A stretch of DNA of 64,000 nucleotides from Helicobacter cappadocius (GCF_030688855.1 NZ_JAUYZK010000006.1:47534-111533), one strand, 5' to 3'; counted from the first letter of the stretch, positions 26,486 through 36,862 are shown. Translations and numbers: made by a program. The notes: a model not told the origin generated them from the sequence alone.

Positions 26486-29350
26486 ATGAAAATATTCAAA
26501 TTATTGTTTTGTTCGTTTTGGGTAGCAATCCCCCTATTAGCAATATATGCAATTGCTTGTGCTATTGCTACTTTTGTTGAGAATGACTATGGAACTGCTT
26601 TTGCAAAATCCGTAGTGTATGACACTTGGTGGTTTAATTTTATTCACGCTTATCTCTTTGTGGTACTTATAGGAACTTTAATTGTTTCAAAAGCTTGGAG
26701 TCGCAAAAAATACTCTAGTATTTTATTTCACTCTTCCTTGATTGTAATTATATTTGGTGCAGGGGTTACTAGATTTTTCGGCTTTGAAGGCACAATGCAT
26801 ATTCGGGAGGGACAATCAACCTCAATCATTAAAAGTGCTGATAGCTCTATAAACATCACAGCAGTTTCCTTAGATGGAAAAATACAAAAAGTATTTTTCA
26901 AAAATCCTATTTTTAGTCATTTTTCTTGTAAATCAGATGAAGTTTCAAAAGAACCCTTGCTAGGATATCCTAAAAAATCTGTGAAGATTTTTGGAAAACC
27001 TCTAGAACTCAAATTCATAGCTGCTTGTAAAACCACTCAGGATAAAAACAATAATACTTCATATTTGGTTGTTGAAGCTACTTATGATGGAGTTTCAAAA
27101 ACCTATAACATTGTCGGAGGACCAGGAATACAAAGTGCTGATGTGCAACTCTCATTTGGAGATACTCTTATTTCGATGAACTGGGGAGTCAAAAATATAC
27201 ATTTACCTTTTGCACTCAAGCTAAATAAATTTGACCTAGAACGTTATCCAGGGTCTAATAGTCCTTCTTCATATGCCTCTGAAGTAGAAATATTAGACAC
27301 GCAAGGAAACATAATTATGCCTTATAAAATCTATATGAACCATGTCCTTGACTATGATGGCTATCGATTTTTTCAATCCTCTTACGACATGGATGAAAAA
27401 GGAACTATTCTTTCTGTTAATAAAGATCCCGGAAAGCGTCCAACGTACATTGGCTATGGAATGCTAATATTAGGTGCTATTTGGATGCTCTTTGCTCGTG
27501 AAGGTCGGTTCAAAAAACTGGCTAAATTTTTGCAGAGTCAAAAAATCGCTGGTTTTGCACTAGTGATACTTTTAAGTATGGGCAGTGGATTGTATGCACA
27601 AGAAGGAAAAATAGACACTCACGGATCAGCAAACTCACAAACCCTTCCAAACAGCTCGAGCATAAACAGTTCAAATATGCAAAATGATCTGTTTTATAAG
27701 TTGCCAAAAGAACAAATTCTTCAAAGATTTAAAAATCTTAAAGAAAACTCTCTAGCACATACAAGAAAATTTTCCCAACTTCAACTTCAAGATTTTGGAG
27801 GCAGAATAAAACCTGTAGATACGGTAGCTATGGATATAGTCCATAAGATAACCAAATCAGATGGTTTTAAGGGACTTAGTAACGATCAAGTATTTTTAGG
27901 GATGATGCTCTATCCTGATGATTGGAGAGAAATCAAAATTATCTATACAAAAACTCCAAAAATTAGAGAGATATTAGGCACTCCTAGCAATGAGAAATAC
28001 ATTTCCTTTAATGATGTATTTGATTCTAACGGATACAAGTTGCAAAATTATGTCGAAGAAGCAAACCGTAAAAAACCTAACGAAAGAAGCACTTTTGATA
28101 ATGACATTTTACAAGTAGATGAACGTGTAAATCTTGCTTTTATGGTCTTTACTGGACAAGTTTTAAAAATATTTCCTGATCAAAATTCTCACAAATGGTT
28201 AGCTCCTCTAGAAGCAATGGAACATTCCTCGCCTTCTGTCGCAAAAGAAATTCAAAGTATTCTAAATGACATCTATACAGGCTTTGATTTGGGGATTGAA
28301 AAAAATGAATGGAAAAATGCAGATATTGCTCTTGATAGACTTGCAAAGTACCAACAAGTTTATGGAAAAGATCTCTATCTTACTAAAACAAAAGTAGATT
28401 CAGAAATATTCTTAAACCATATGAATTTTTTCAATAAGCTGACTTTACCTTATATTATTTTAGGGGTTGTTCTTTTTATAGCTGTTCTTGTTAGTATTTT
28501 GCGTGATAAACCCATAAATATCTGGTTTGCTCGTGCTACATATACACTAATGCTTATATGCGTAGGCATTCATAGTATAGGACTTATTTTACGCTGGTAT
28601 GTAAGCGGTCATTCGCCTTGGAGTAATGCTTATGAATCGATGCTCTATATTGCTTGGGCAGCAGGGATAGCTGGAGTGATATTTTTCAGAAAATCAAAAC
28701 TTGCATTATCAGCAGCAAGTTTTCTAGCAGGAATTGCTCTTTTTGTTGCAAATTTAGGATTTATGGATCCTCAAATTGGAAATCTAGTACCTGTTCTAAA
28801 ATCCTATTGGCTCAATATTCACGTTTCTATTATTACTGCAAGTTATGGATTTTTAGGGTTATGCTTTATTTTAGGTGTTATCACTTTGGTAATGTTTATT
28901 TTTAGGAATCCAAAGCATCCTAACTTAGACTCAACTATTTTATCTTTGAATGCTATTAATGAAATGAGTATGATACTTGGTTTATTGATGCTAACTGTAG
29001 GAAATTTCTTAGGAGGAATATGGGCTAATGAATCTTGGGGAAGATACTGGGGTTGGGATCCAAAAGAAACTTGGGCATTAATTTCCATTGGAGTTTATGC
29101 TATTATTTTGCACTTAAGATTTTTGAAATTTCGGTTTATGCCATATGTTTTTGCAACTTCTAGCGTGATTGGGTTTTATTCTATTTTGATGACTTATTTT
29201 GGTGTAAATTACTATCTATCTGGTATGCACAGCTATGCCGCTGGAGATCCTGTGCCTATTCCTGTATTCTTATATTATTTTATAGCCTTAACTATCATCT
29301 TGATTGTTCTAGCTTCTTTGAAAAGAAAGCTAGAGATGCCAAAAATTTAG
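26486..29350 (+). CDS. ccsBA: Fused cytochrome c synthetase CcsBA (system II)
   Basis: Carries haem across the inner membrane and ligates it to apocytochrome c. The N-terminal CcsB/ResB-like half (about residues 1-360) has membrane helices and a large periplasmic domain. The C-terminal CcsA/ResC-like half (about 650-954) has the tryptophan-rich WWD-type haem-binding signature, WANESWGRYWGWDPKETWALI (about 849-869). Conserved histidines are in the flanking helices (for example LNIHVSIITASYG and MHSYAAGD). Length of 954 residues fits the fused form of Helicobacter (HP0378). It follows the thiol reductase by eight bases. Confidence 0.95.
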   Translation: MKIFKLLFCSFWVAIPLLAIYAIACAIATFVENDYGTAFAKSVVYDTWWFNFIHAYLFVVLIGTLIVSKAWSRKKYSSILFHSSLIVIIFGAGVTRFFGFEGTMHIREGQSTSIIKSADSSINITAVSLDGKIQKVFFKNPIFSHFSCKSDEVSKEPLLGYPKKSVKIFGKPLELKFIAACKTTQDKNNNTSYLVVEATYDGVSKTYNIVGGPGIQSADVQLSFGDTLISMNWGVKNIHLPFALKLNKFDLERYPGSNSPSSYASEVEILDTQGNIIMPYKIYMNHVLDYDGYRFFQSSYDMDEKGTILSVNKDPGKRPTYIGYGMLILGAIWMLFAREGRFKKLAKFLQSQKIAGFALVILLSMGSGLYAQEGKIDTHGSANSQTLPNSSSINSSNMQNDLFYKLPKEQILQRFKNLKENSLAHTRKFSQLQLQDFGGRIKPVDTVAMDIVHKITKSDGFKGLSNDQVFLGMMLYPDDWREIKIIYTKTPKIREILGTPSNEKYISFNDVFDSNGYKLQNYVEEANRKKPNERSTFDNDILQVDERVNLAFMVFTGQVLKIFPDQNSHKWLAPLEAMEHSSPSVAKEIQSILNDIYTGFDLGIEKNEWKNADIALDRLAKYQQVYGKDLYLTKTKVDSEIFLNHMNFFNKLTLPYIILGVVLFIAVLVSILRDKPINIWFARATYTLMLICVGIHSIGLILRWYVSGHSPWSNAYESMLYIAWAAGIAGVIFFRKSKLALSAASFLAGIALFVANLGFMDPQIGNLVPVLKSYWLNIHVSIITASYGFLGLCFILGVITLVMFIFRNPKHPNLDSTILSLNAINEMSMILGLLMLTVGNFLGGIWANESWGRYWGWDPKETWALISIGVYAIILHLRFLKFRFMPYVFATSSVIGFYSILMTYFGVNYYLSGMHSYAAGDPVPIPVFLYYFIALTIILIVLASLKRKLEMPKI

Positions 29351-29363
29351 TGAGGAAAAATAA

Positions 29364-31382
29364 TTGAAAAAAATCATTTTTTTCATTCTGCTTATATTGA
29401 TTGTATTGCTTATTTTTGGGTATGTTGTAGCATTTACCCAGATTGGCAACAATCTCTTAAAACCTTTTCTTCAATCAAAAATTAATCAATACTCTCCTAT
29501 CTCTTTGGAACTGAAAGATTTTTCACTCAGACCTACTTATATTAAAATTTCTGCAATCCACAATCATTCTATGGATGTCAAATTAAAAGCCCACTTTTCT
29601 CTTTGGAATCAAAATTTTCAGGGCAATCTTCTTGCCAATGGAAAAATTTTTTTTGAATCTGAAATAAAAAATTTCAATATAAAATCAAACTTCAAGGGAA
29701 ATATTCGGAATTTTATTATTAACGCATCTAGCAATATTGCAAACTCTAACAGTCATATTCAAGCAAAAATAGAATCCTTCAGACTTGAAGAACTTAAAGC
29801 TAAAATAATTGGATTAAAAATAGATGATCTCTTAAGTTTTCTAGAAAAATCTCCCTATGTTGGGGGAAATATAGATATCAATGCAGACCTCAAGGGAAAC
29901 TGGCATACTGCAATGAGTGGAAAAATAAACGGCCAAATTCAAAAAGGCACAATAAACTCAGAATTAGCAAAAAAGAACCTTCACATTAATATTCCTAAAG
30001 ATACTTTTTCACTAGACCTAAATGCAGATTTTGAAAATCAGACAATCAAAAATAATTTAAAATTTACTTCAAATTTTGGAAATATAAGCACAGATGGCGA
30101 AATACAAATTCCAACTTTTGAAATCAACAACCACTACAACATCTCTTTAGTAGATATAGCACCGCTAGGATTAATTCTATCTCAAAACATCAGAGGTGGT
30201 TTTAAATCTACAGGGATTTTAAAAGGTAATGAGAAAAATCTTCTTATTCAAGGATATACCGATATTGCAAATTCTGATAGCAAATACTCTTTTAACCTAA
30301 GTAAATTTATCCCTCAAAAATTTCAATTTGATGTCAAAAAAATCTCTGTTGATAAAATGCTATGGATGTTTTATAAACCACAATACATACGTGGTGTTGC
30401 AACTTTTATGGGGAATATGAGCAATTCTAGGAGCTTAAGCATTTCTGGGAGAGTAAAAGCAAATACTAACCCCAGTATCATCAAAAAATACACTCAGGTA
30501 AATATTCCTGATGTCTTTTTTACAGTGCAAACTGGGGCTATGATTACTGATGGGATAGGAAATTTTGATTTTAATGTAGAATCAGCACTTGGATATTTTA
30601 GGTTAAAAAATGGAGACATTGATTTCAATAATGCCTATGCAAATGGAAACTACGATCTGCTAGTGCGAGATTTGTCAAAACTAAAAGGACTTATAGGAAG
30701 AGACCTAAATGGAAAAATAGAGGCTGATGGAATTATAAAATACGACAAAGGCATCAGTGCTAAGTTTCAAACAACAAGTTTGGATGGAAAAATAAATGGA
30801 AGAATCAATCCAAAAAATCTGTACGCTAACTTTGATGGTGTAAATATAGATAAACTCTTTGATATGCTTAAGATCCCAGCTATATTAAATGGAGATATTC
30901 AAGGAGATCTGAACTATGATATCACATCTGAAAAGGGTAAAATTTCAACTTCCATTAAAGATGCCAAAATCACTCATCCACAAATAACTAATATTTTTAG
31001 AAAATATAGAGGCATTGATACAGATGTACAAGTTTTTGAAGGAGCAAATTTCTTCTCAAACATTGATAAAGGCAACCTTGATGCAAAATTAACGATGCAA
31101 AGCACTGATATAAATTTAGATTCACAATACCTAAAAATAGATATTATAAAGAATAAAATCTCTTCTAAATTCAAAATTTCATCTCATCAAGATTATATAT
31201 ATATGTTCATTGATGGAAACCTAAACGAACCTATAATACAACTAGACCCAAGTGAGCTCATTAAAAAAGCGACTATGAAGAACATCCAAAAAAATGCTGA
31301 TAAAGCTATCAAAAAAATACTCCGTCCAGATAACCAAGAAAAAGTAAAAAAATTTCTTGATGATGTGAGGAAAAACTTTTAA
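29364..31382 (+). CDS. AsmA/TamB-like large periplasmic protein
   Basis: A 672-residue protein with an N-terminal membrane anchor (about residues 3-25) followed by a long, repetitive beta-strand region. Alternating hydrophobic residues and Gly-Asn-rich turns (INADLKGNW, LDLNADFE, GKISTSIKDAKI, GKIEADGIIKYD) suggest a beta-groove (AsmA/TamB/Vps13-type) structure. It ends with a short amphipathic basic helix. Family members move phospholipids between the two membranes. The call rests on architecture and not on a firm motif. It is the last gene of the hemH operon (13 bases after ccsBA) and faces the perR-like gene tail to tail. Confidence 0.6.
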   Translation: MKKIIFFILLILIVLLIFGYVVAFTQIGNNLLKPFLQSKINQYSPISLELKDFSLRPTYIKISAIHNHSMDVKLKAHFSLWNQNFQGNLLANGKIFFESEIKNFNIKSNFKGNIRNFIINASSNIANSNSHIQAKIESFRLEELKAKIIGLKIDDLLSFLEKSPYVGGNIDINADLKGNWHTAMSGKINGQIQKGTINSELAKKNLHINIPKDTFSLDLNADFENQTIKNNLKFTSNFGNISTDGEIQIPTFEINNHYNISLVDIAPLGLILSQNIRGGFKSTGILKGNEKNLLIQGYTDIANSDSKYSFNLSKFIPQKFQFDVKKISVDKMLWMFYKPQYIRGVATFMGNMSNSRSLSISGRVKANTNPSIIKKYTQVNIPDVFFTVQTGAMITDGIGNFDFNVESALGYFRLKNGDIDFNNAYANGNYDLLVRDLSKLKGLIGRDLNGKIEADGIIKYDKGISAKFQTTSLDGKINGRINPKNLYANFDGVNIDKLFDMLKIPAILNGDIQGDLNYDITSEKGKISTSIKDAKITHPQITNIFRKYRGIDTDVQVFEGANFFSNIDKGNLDAKLTMQSTDINLDSQYLKIDIIKNKISSKFKISSHQDYIYMFIDGNLNEPIIQLDPSELIKKATMKNIQKNADKAIKKILRPDNQEKVKKFLDDVRKNF

Positions 31383-31418
31383 ATATCCCAATAGCTTTGG
31401 AAATCTAAAAGTTTCAAA

Positions 31419-31850
31419 TTATTTTTTGTTTCTGCTTGCACATTCTGGGCATAGACCAATAAATACAGCTGATGCATCATGTAAAATATAGCCTGTCATC
31501 TTCGAACATTTATCTGAAACTTCAGAAACATCTACCTTAATATCTTCAAGTTTTCCGCACTTCTCACAAGCTACATGCAAATGATGATCATAGCTAAGCT
31601 CGTAACGTTGCTTTTGAGCTGGGGCTTTTATTTCGCGTAAAATATTCACCTCATACAATGCCGTGATATTTTTATACACCGTTGCAAGGGAGATGGAAGG
31701 ATAATCCTTTTTGATGTTTTCATAAATATCATCCACTGCAATATGCCCATTTTTCTGAATTTCTCTCAAAATGGCTATCCTTTGGGGTGTAACTTTAAGA
31801 TTTTTCTCTTTTAAACTCATTTCAAAGTCCATAATCATATCCTCGTTCAA
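31419..31850 (-). CDS. perR: Fur-family regulator, PerR-like
   Basis: Metal-dependent DNA-binding repressor. The winged helix (residues about 1-85) contains LKVTPQRIAILREI and the recognition helix PSISLATVYKNITALYE. The dimerisation domain has HHLHVACEKCG and a second CxxC (CPECA) for structural zinc. The N-terminal TPQR and YPSISLATVYKN segments resemble Campylobacter PerR more than H. pylori Fur, so peroxide-stress control is favoured. A Fur role cannot be excluded. It is transcribed divergently from ffh with a 132-base shared region, which probably carries an autoregulatory operator that I cannot define. Confidence 0.82.
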   Translation of the reverse strand: MNEDMIMDFEMSLKEKNLKVTPQRIAILREIQKNGHIAVDDIYENIKKDYPSISLATVYKNITALYEVNILREIKAPAQKQRYELSYDHHLHVACEKCGKLEDIKVDVSEVSDKCSKMTGYILHDASAVFIGLCPECASRNKK

Positions 31851-31982
31851 CTAAATCAAATTTTTAATTTAAATATGACGGATTGTATCAAAAAATTTTT
31901 AATGGATTTTTTAGATTTTTACAAGTTGTTTTCTTGTAAAATAATCCAAACAATCAAATTGCAATACACAAGGAGTTTTGAG

Positions 31983-33317
31983 TTGTTTGATACATTAAGT
32001 GAATCATTTAAAACTGCATTGAACAAAATACGTTTCAATGATGATGAAAAAGCTCTCACAAAAGCATTAGAAGAGCTGAAAAAATCTCTTTTAAAAAATG
32101 ATGTTTACCATAAAGCCACCAAAGATTTATTGAAAAATATCGAGACACAGACCAAACAAGCTGGAATCGGTAAACAAAATTTCCTAAATGCTCTTCAAAA
32201 TGCACTTGCACAAATCTTGGAATCTAATGGAAACTATGGCTTTAACTACTCCAATAAACCTCCAACTATCGTTCTTATGACAGGCTTACAAGGAAGCGGA
32301 AAAACAACCACCTCTGCCAAACTTGCAAATTATCTAAAAACACGAAATAAGAAAGTTTTGCTCGTAGCCTGTGATCTAGTCCGTTTGGCAGCAGTAGAAC
32401 AACTAAAGCAATTAGCTTCACAAATTGAGGTTGATGTCTTTTATCTTGAAAACACATCCGCTTTAGAAGTAGCAAAAGCAGCTAGAGAAAAGGCAATTGC
32501 TGGGCAATATGATGTAATGATAGTAGATAGTGCTGGAAGATTGGCTATCGATGAAGAGCTCATGGATGAACTTAAATCAATCAAAACTACACTAGAACCC
32601 TATGAAACCTTTTATGTTGCAGATTCTTTAAGTGGTCAAGATGGGATAAGGAGTGCAGATACTTTTAATCAAAAAATAGGTATTACTGGAGTAATTTTGA
32701 GTAAATTTGATAGTGATACAAAAGGGGGTATCGCACTTTCTATTGCCTATCAACTAGGTATTCCGTTGCGTTTTATTGGAAATGGGGAAAAAATCCCCGA
32801 TCTTGATGTTTTTATGCCCGATAGAATTATATCTAGACTTATGGGTGCTGGAGACATTGCCTCTTTAGCTGAAAAAACAGCCACTATATTAGATGAACAA
32901 GAAGCAAAAATTTTAAGTAAAAAAATCAAAAAAGGTCAATTCACATTCACTGATTTTCTAGCACAAATAGAAAACATCAAAAAACTAGGCTCAATGAGTT
33001 CCATTGTTTCTATGATTCCTGGTCTTGGAAATATGGCAGGAGCTCTAAAAAATGTAGATTTGGATAATTCTGGAGAAATTAAAAGGATCAAAGCTATGGT
33101 CAATTCAATGACCCCAAAAGAAAGAGATAATCCGGATTTACTTAATGGAAGTCGCAGAAAAAGAATAGCACTTGGAAGCGGACTAGAAGTCAGTGATATA
33201 AATCGCATCATCAAACAGTTTGACAACGCTGCTAAAATGGCTAAAAAACTCAGTTCCAAAGGTGGAATGCAAGATCTAATGAGTATGATGGGGCAAATGA
33301 AAGGAAAAATCAGGTAG
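31983..33317 (+). CDS. ffh: Signal recognition particle protein Ffh (SRP54)
   Basis: GTPase of the signal recognition particle, delivering inner-membrane proteins co-translationally. N domain (FDTLSESFKTALNKIR), G domain with GLQGSGKTTTSAKLA (P-loop), DLVRLAAVEQLK, DSAGRL, SKFDSDTKGG and GNGEKIPDL, then the methionine-rich M domain ending in GGMQDLMSMMGQMKG. The frame opens upstream at 31875, but AAGGAG at seven bases and family alignment set the start at TTG 31983, giving 444 residues. It leads the conserved ffh-rpsP-KH-rimM-trmD-rplS block. Confidence 0.95.
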   Translation: MFDTLSESFKTALNKIRFNDDEKALTKALEELKKSLLKNDVYHKATKDLLKNIETQTKQAGIGKQNFLNALQNALAQILESNGNYGFNYSNKPPTIVLMTGLQGSGKTTTSAKLANYLKTRNKKVLLVACDLVRLAAVEQLKQLASQIEVDVFYLENTSALEVAKAAREKAIAGQYDVMIVDSAGRLAIDEELMDELKSIKTTLEPYETFYVADSLSGQDGIRSADTFNQKIGITGVILSKFDSDTKGGIALSIAYQLGIPLRFIGNGEKIPDLDVFMPDRIISRLMGAGDIASLAEKTATILDEQEAKILSKKIKKGQFTFTDFLAQIENIKKLGSMSSIVSMIPGLGNMAGALKNVDLDNSGEIKRIKAMVNSMTPKERDNPDLLNGSRRKRIALGSGLEVSDINRIIKQFDNAAKMAKKLSSKGGMQDLMSMMGQMKGKIR

Positions 33318-33354
33318 TTTAAGAATTTTAATTTAAAATAGAGTTCTTTTTGGT

Positions 33355-33360
33355 TATAAT
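33355..33360 (+). promoter_or_regulatory. Probable -10 element for rpsP and the following operon
   Basis: TATAAT lies in the 134-base gap after ffh, about 92 bases before the rpsP ATG. It would let the ribosomal and RNA-modification genes be transcribed independently of ffh. No clear -35 is visible. Confidence 0.5.
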
Positions 33361-33451
33361 TCAGGTTTTTTAAAAGTTGAAAGATAGGATATAGTCCGAA
33401 ATCTTAAATTTAGAAGTATCAAAATATTACAAAGTCTTCAAGGAGAAACAT

Positions 33452-33685
33452 ATGGCAACAGTCATTAGATTAACAAGAATGGGAAGAAAGAAAAAACCAT
33501 TTTATCGCGTTGTAGTTACAGATTCTAGAAAAAGAAGAGATGGTGGCTGGATTGAATCCATCGGCTTTTACAACCCACTAGAAGAACCTGCCGTAGTAAA
33601 AATCGACACTGATAGATTAAACTATTGGAAAAGCGTAGGTGCTAAAATGAGTGAAAGAGTAGCAAAACTATCCTCAAGCAAGTAA
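33452..33685 (+). CDS. rpsP: 30S ribosomal protein S16
   Basis: Small-subunit ribosomal protein needed for 30S assembly. The start [22 protein letters not shown] is diagnostic, followed by [19 protein letters not shown]. The length of 77 residues is usual. AAGGAG lies eight bases before the ATG. It is the first gene of the rpsP-KH-rimM-trmD-rplS cluster, with three bases before the KH gene. Confidence 0.98.
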   Translation: MATVIRLTRMGRKKKPFYRVVVTDSRKRRDGGWIESIGFYNPLEEPAVVKIDTDRLNYWKSVGAKMSERVAKLSSSK

Positions 33686-33688
33686 AAG

Positions 33689-33940
33689 ATGGTAGAACAA
33701 TTCTTAGAAAACTATGTAAAAAAAATAGTTCAACATCCTGATAAAGTGAGTATCTCTGTTGCCCCTACCATGGATGGGTGTAGAAGTATCGTTATTTATA
33801 CTTCACCTCTTGATATTGGTCGAGTTATTGGTAAAGATGGGAAGATGATAAGTGCCTTGAAAACTTTCATATCTGGAGCAAAAGCAAAAGATGGTCTAAC
33901 CTACAAAATAGTCGTTCAAGCTAATGATTCCAAAAAATGA
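33689..33940 (+). CDS. KH-domain RNA-binding protein (KhpA/YlqC family)
   Basis: A small 83-residue protein made of one KH domain with the signature VIGKDGKMISALKTFI (GxxG loop at about residues 52-55). In other bacteria KhpA binds RNA, affects cell size and acts with KhpB. Its place between rpsP and rimM is conserved in many bacteria, including H. pylori HP1150. The start is ATG 33689; its stop overlaps the rimM start by 17 bases. Confidence 0.9.
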   Translation: MVEQFLENYVKKIVQHPDKVSISVAPTMDGCRSIVIYTSPLDIGRVIGKDGKMISALKTFISGAKAKDGLTYKIVVQANDSKK

Positions 33941-34487
33941 TTCATCTTTAGTCCAAGTAGGCAAATTAGGTAGAACGATTGGTCTTGATGGTGGATTAAA
34001 ATTTATTTTAAACACTGACTTTCCTCAAAGCATTCAAAAGGGACTGAATCTGACTCTGGTATTTCCTGATAATTTTTCATCTTCTGATTCTTCTTATACA
34101 ATCAAAAGCTTTAATCCAAACAAATCTGTTGTATTTTTTGAAGGTATTGATGAGATAACTCAAGCAAAAACACTCACGAATGCTATAGCATATGTAAGCA
34201 TAGAAGATACCAAAAGGCTATGCAAACTAAATGAAAATGAATATTTTTGGTTTGAACTCATTGGTTATACGATCGATGAAAACAACGAAATATTAGGAAA
34301 AGTAGTAAATATTGAACGTATTGGAGCAATAGATTATCTCATTATAGAAACTTCAGAAAAACTTGTCTTAGAAAAATTGCCAAAAAAATTTTTGATACCC
34401 TATATAGAAGTATTTATAATACAAGTCTCAAGGGAAGAAAAAAGTATTTTTGTCAAAGGTGCAAAATCTATATTAGAAGCAAGTTAA
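33924..34487 (+). CDS. rimM: Ribosome maturation factor RimM
   Basis: Assists maturation of the 30S head around S19. The N-terminal RimM barrel has VQVGKLGRTIGLDGGLKF, and the PRC-barrel half has EYFWFELIGYTI and FLIPYIEVFI. Length is 187 residues. The start overlaps the KH gene by 17 bases, and the stop overlaps the first base of trmD (TAATG). These overlaps indicate coupled translation along the operon. Divergence from E. coli RimM is considerable, but order and motifs agree. Confidence 0.93.
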   Translation: MIPKNDSSLVQVGKLGRTIGLDGGLKFILNTDFPQSIQKGLNLTLVFPDNFSSSDSSYTIKSFNPNKSVVFFEGIDEITQAKTLTNAIAYVSIEDTKRLCKLNENEYFWFELIGYTIDENNEILGKVVNIERIGAIDYLIIETSEKLVLEKLPKKFLIPYIEVFIIQVSREEKSIFVKGAKSILEAS

Positions 34488-35200
34488 TGCAATTTACTTT
34501 TCTTACACTTTTTCCAAATCTCATCAATTTTTATTTTGAAGATTCTATCTTAAAAAATGCTGTCTCTAAAAACCTTATTAAAATCAATATTGTCAATATC
34601 AGAGATTATTCAAAAGACAAGTACAAAAAGGTCGATCATGCACAAATTGGAGGAGGAGCAGGACAAGTCCTCTCTCCTGATGTCATAGAACATGCCATAA
34701 GAGACTTAAAAAATCCTAAACACACTATTTTTTTATCTCCTGCAGGAAAACCCTTCAAACATAATGATTCTGTGAGATTAGCTAACAAAAGTCACATTGT
34801 GCTTGTTTGTGGTCGATATGAAGGGTTTGATGAGAGATCTATTGAAATGAATGCTGATGAAGTCTTTTGCATGGGAGATTTTGTGCTAACAGGTGGAGAA
34901 CTACCGGCTTTATGTATCTGTGATAGCATTTCTAGACAGATACAAGGGGTGCTTGGAAATCCAAATTCACTTGTTGGAGAGAGTTTTCAATCCCATCTTT
35001 TAGAAGCACCCAATTTTTCCAGAGTGATGAATTTAAAAAAAGAATTTCAAAATTTTATTCCACCTTCAGAGTTTTCAAAGGGAAATCATAGTAAAATTGC
35101 CGACTTGAAAAATAATTTGGCAGTTTCAAAGACAAAGTACTTTAGGCCAGATTTATACCAAAAATGGAAAGCAACAAAAAGGGTGCAAAATGAAAAATAG
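34487..35200 (+). CDS. trmD: tRNA (guanine-N1)-methyltransferase TrmD
   Basis: SPOUT-family enzyme that makes m1G37 in tRNAs to prevent frameshifting. The N-terminal [27 protein letters not shown] and the knotted SAM site ([14 protein letters not shown] then [14 protein letters not shown]) are intact. The C-terminal helical domain ([16 protein letters not shown]) is present. 237 residues, normal. It overlaps rplS by 11 bases. Confidence 0.97.
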   Translation: MQFTFLTLFPNLINFYFEDSILKNAVSKNLIKINIVNIRDYSKDKYKKVDHAQIGGGAGQVLSPDVIEHAIRDLKNPKHTIFLSPAGKPFKHNDSVRLANKSHIVLVCGRYEGFDERSIEMNADEVFCMGDFVLTGGELPALCICDSISRQIQGVLGNPNSLVGESFQSHLLEAPNFSRVMNLKKEFQNFIPPSEFSKGNHSKIADLKNNLAVSKTKYFRPDLYQKWKATKRVQNEK

Positions 35201-35546
35201 ATATATTGAAAGCTTTGAAAAAACTCAAATTGGCGACAAAAAAGTTCCAACATTCAAGGCAGGAGACACTGTAAAGCTAGGTATTAGAATAAAAGAAGGT
35301 GAAAAAAGTCGTATTCAATATTTTGAAGGTATTTGCATTTCTATTAGAGGAAATGGCGTAGATAGGACATTTACTGTTAGAAAAATGGGTGCAAACAATA
35401 TTGGTGTGGAAAAAACCTTCCCTGCTTATAGCGAAAGTCTTGATACAATCGAGGTTCTAAGAATCGGTAGGGTCAGAAGAGCTAAGTTGTACTACCTAAG
35501 AGATAGAAAAGGAAAATCTGCTAGAATCAAAGAATTACGAAAATAA
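35190..35546 (+). CDS. rplS: 50S ribosomal protein L19
   Basis: Large-subunit protein at the 30S interface. Key stretches are [43 protein letters not shown] and [17 protein letters not shown]. 118 residues, as usual. It is the last gene of the ffh operon and is followed by a strong terminator that faces the convergent outer-membrane barrel gene. Confidence 0.98.
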   Translation: MKNRYIESFEKTQIGDKKVPTFKAGDTVKLGIRIKEGEKSRIQYFEGICISIRGNGVDRTFTVRKMGANNIGVEKTFPAYSESLDTIEVLRIGRVRRAKLYYLRDRKGKSARIKELRK

Positions 35547-35554
35547 AAAACTTA

Positions 35555-35592
35555 TTAAGAGAAGATGCAATCATCATTTTCTCTTAATTTTT
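35555..35592 (+). terminator. Intrinsic terminator after rplS
   Basis: TTAAGAGAA (35555-35563) pairs with TTCTCTTAA (35579-35587). The stem extends inward through GATG/CATC and is followed by five T. The opposite strand has a T-rich stretch as well, so it may also serve the convergent gene. Confidence 0.8.
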
Positions 35593-35599
35593 CATTTTA

Positions 35600-36862
35600 T
35601 CAGAATGAAAAACTCCCACCTAGCTTCAAATCTAAGTATCTTGGGATTTTGTAACCTTTGGCTTCTCCTATTTTTGTTCCTGTTTGTATAGAAATATCAA
35701 AAAGCCCTAGTATATTAATCCCTCCTGTCAATATCACCCCATCATCTTGTCTAATATCCTTCATAAGCCCTGCTCTTAAATCAACATATTTCAGATCAAA
35801 TTTAACCCCGCCCCCAATCATCTGGCTTTGTTGTTTTTCATAGCTGAAATTCAACATATCATTGGGCAAAATATCTGCATCCAAAGCAAGTGTAAAATAA
35901 CGTTCATTGTAAGCTATACCAATTCGATACTGAGGCTTTATCATAATATTTTCGGTAGAATATTTAAAAATTGGACTATTGACATTTTTTGCTACAATTC
36001 CAAGTGTAAGATAACGAAACTTCGGAAAATCAATTTCATACATCATCCCCAAATCAACCCCAAAGTTTGTAGAGGATTCATAGCTTCCTTTAGAAAAGGG
36101 GTTCTTAAAATTATCTTGGCTAAATGAGTTGCCTAGATAAATATTATCTACGGAAAATACACCATTCATCAACTTTAATGCAACTCCAAAGTTTAAATTA
36201 GAATTTTCCAGATATAGAGTTTTTGCATATGCAATCGGTATTTCAGAAAGAACAAAAGTAGAGGTCACAAGCTTATGCACATTCCCCTGCTGAAGTGCAT
36301 AAACAAGAGAATGAGCCTGATAATCAGCTTGAGTAGTGGGCACTGAATCATAACCCCCCATTCCATTTGTTATAAGTTTGTGATAATTGGCACCATCTTG
36401 GACAATCAAATCCATACGATCAGGATCTGTTGCAACAGAAAGATTTGCATAAGCTGATCCAAAATACGCTAAGGATACAACACCAAATTCTTCCCTAATA
36501 ACAGAAGATGAAAGTTGAAAAACAATTCCATTTTGACTGATGATGCTTAAATTATTATCAGTCAAGATATCCTTAAAAGATTCTAGGCTCTCAGGAGAAG
36601 ATGCGATATTTCGAAAATCTACATTAGCGAGTTTATCTATATTCTTTTGCCTATACTGAACGCCAATGCTATACCCAAATTTTGTTTTATTATCAGCACT
36701 CAAGAGTGCGGGATTATAATATATCCCATAAGGAGAAGAGCTCAATGCCACTCCCGCTCCACCCATACCAGCAGAGACATTTCCCATTCCCCCAAACTCA
36801 AGTGCAGCAACATTTGAGAAAAATGTTCCTAAAGCACCTAAGAATATAAGGATCTTTTTCAA
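35600..36862 (-). CDS. Outer-membrane beta-barrel protein (TraF_2/FadL-like)
   Basis: A signal peptide (MKKILIFLGALGTFFSNVAA) is followed by FGGMGNVSAGMGGAGVALSSSPYGIYYNPALLS. This N-terminal pattern is shared by FadL/OmpP1-type barrels and by proteins annotated as TraF-like in Helicobacter. The remainder alternates beta strands and ends with DLKLGGSFSF, a C-terminal aromatic as expected for an outer-membrane barrel. 420 residues. The passenger (fatty acid, hydrocarbon or other) is unknown, and the TraF label does not imply conjugation. It lies 55 bases after the UspA-like gene on the same strand and may be co-transcribed. Confidence 0.7.
   Translation of the reverse strand: MKKILIFLGALGTFFSNVAALEFGGMGNVSAGMGGAGVALSSSPYGIYYNPALLSADNKTKFGYSIGVQYRQKNIDKLANVDFRNIASSPESLESFKDILTDNNLSIISQNGIVFQLSSSVIREEFGVVSLAYFGSAYANLSVATDPDRMDLIVQDGANYHKLITNGMGGYDSVPTTQADYQAHSLVYALQQGNVHKLVTSTFVLSEIPIAYAKTLYLENSNLNFGVALKLMNGVFSVDNIYLGNSFSQDNFKNPFSKGSYESSTNFGVDLGMMYEIDFPKFRYLTLGIVAKNVNSPIFKYSTENIMIKPQYRIGIAYNERYFTLALDADILPNDMLNFSYEKQQSQMIGGGVKFDLKYVDLRAGLMKDIRQDDGVILTGGINILGLFDISIQTGTKIGEAKGYKIPRYLDLKLGGSFSF

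Noticed and set aside
35600..36862. Conjugation gene, because of TraF-like annotation of relatives
   Set aside because: No other transfer genes are present, and the C-terminal aromatic and strand pattern fit an ordinary outer-membrane barrel.
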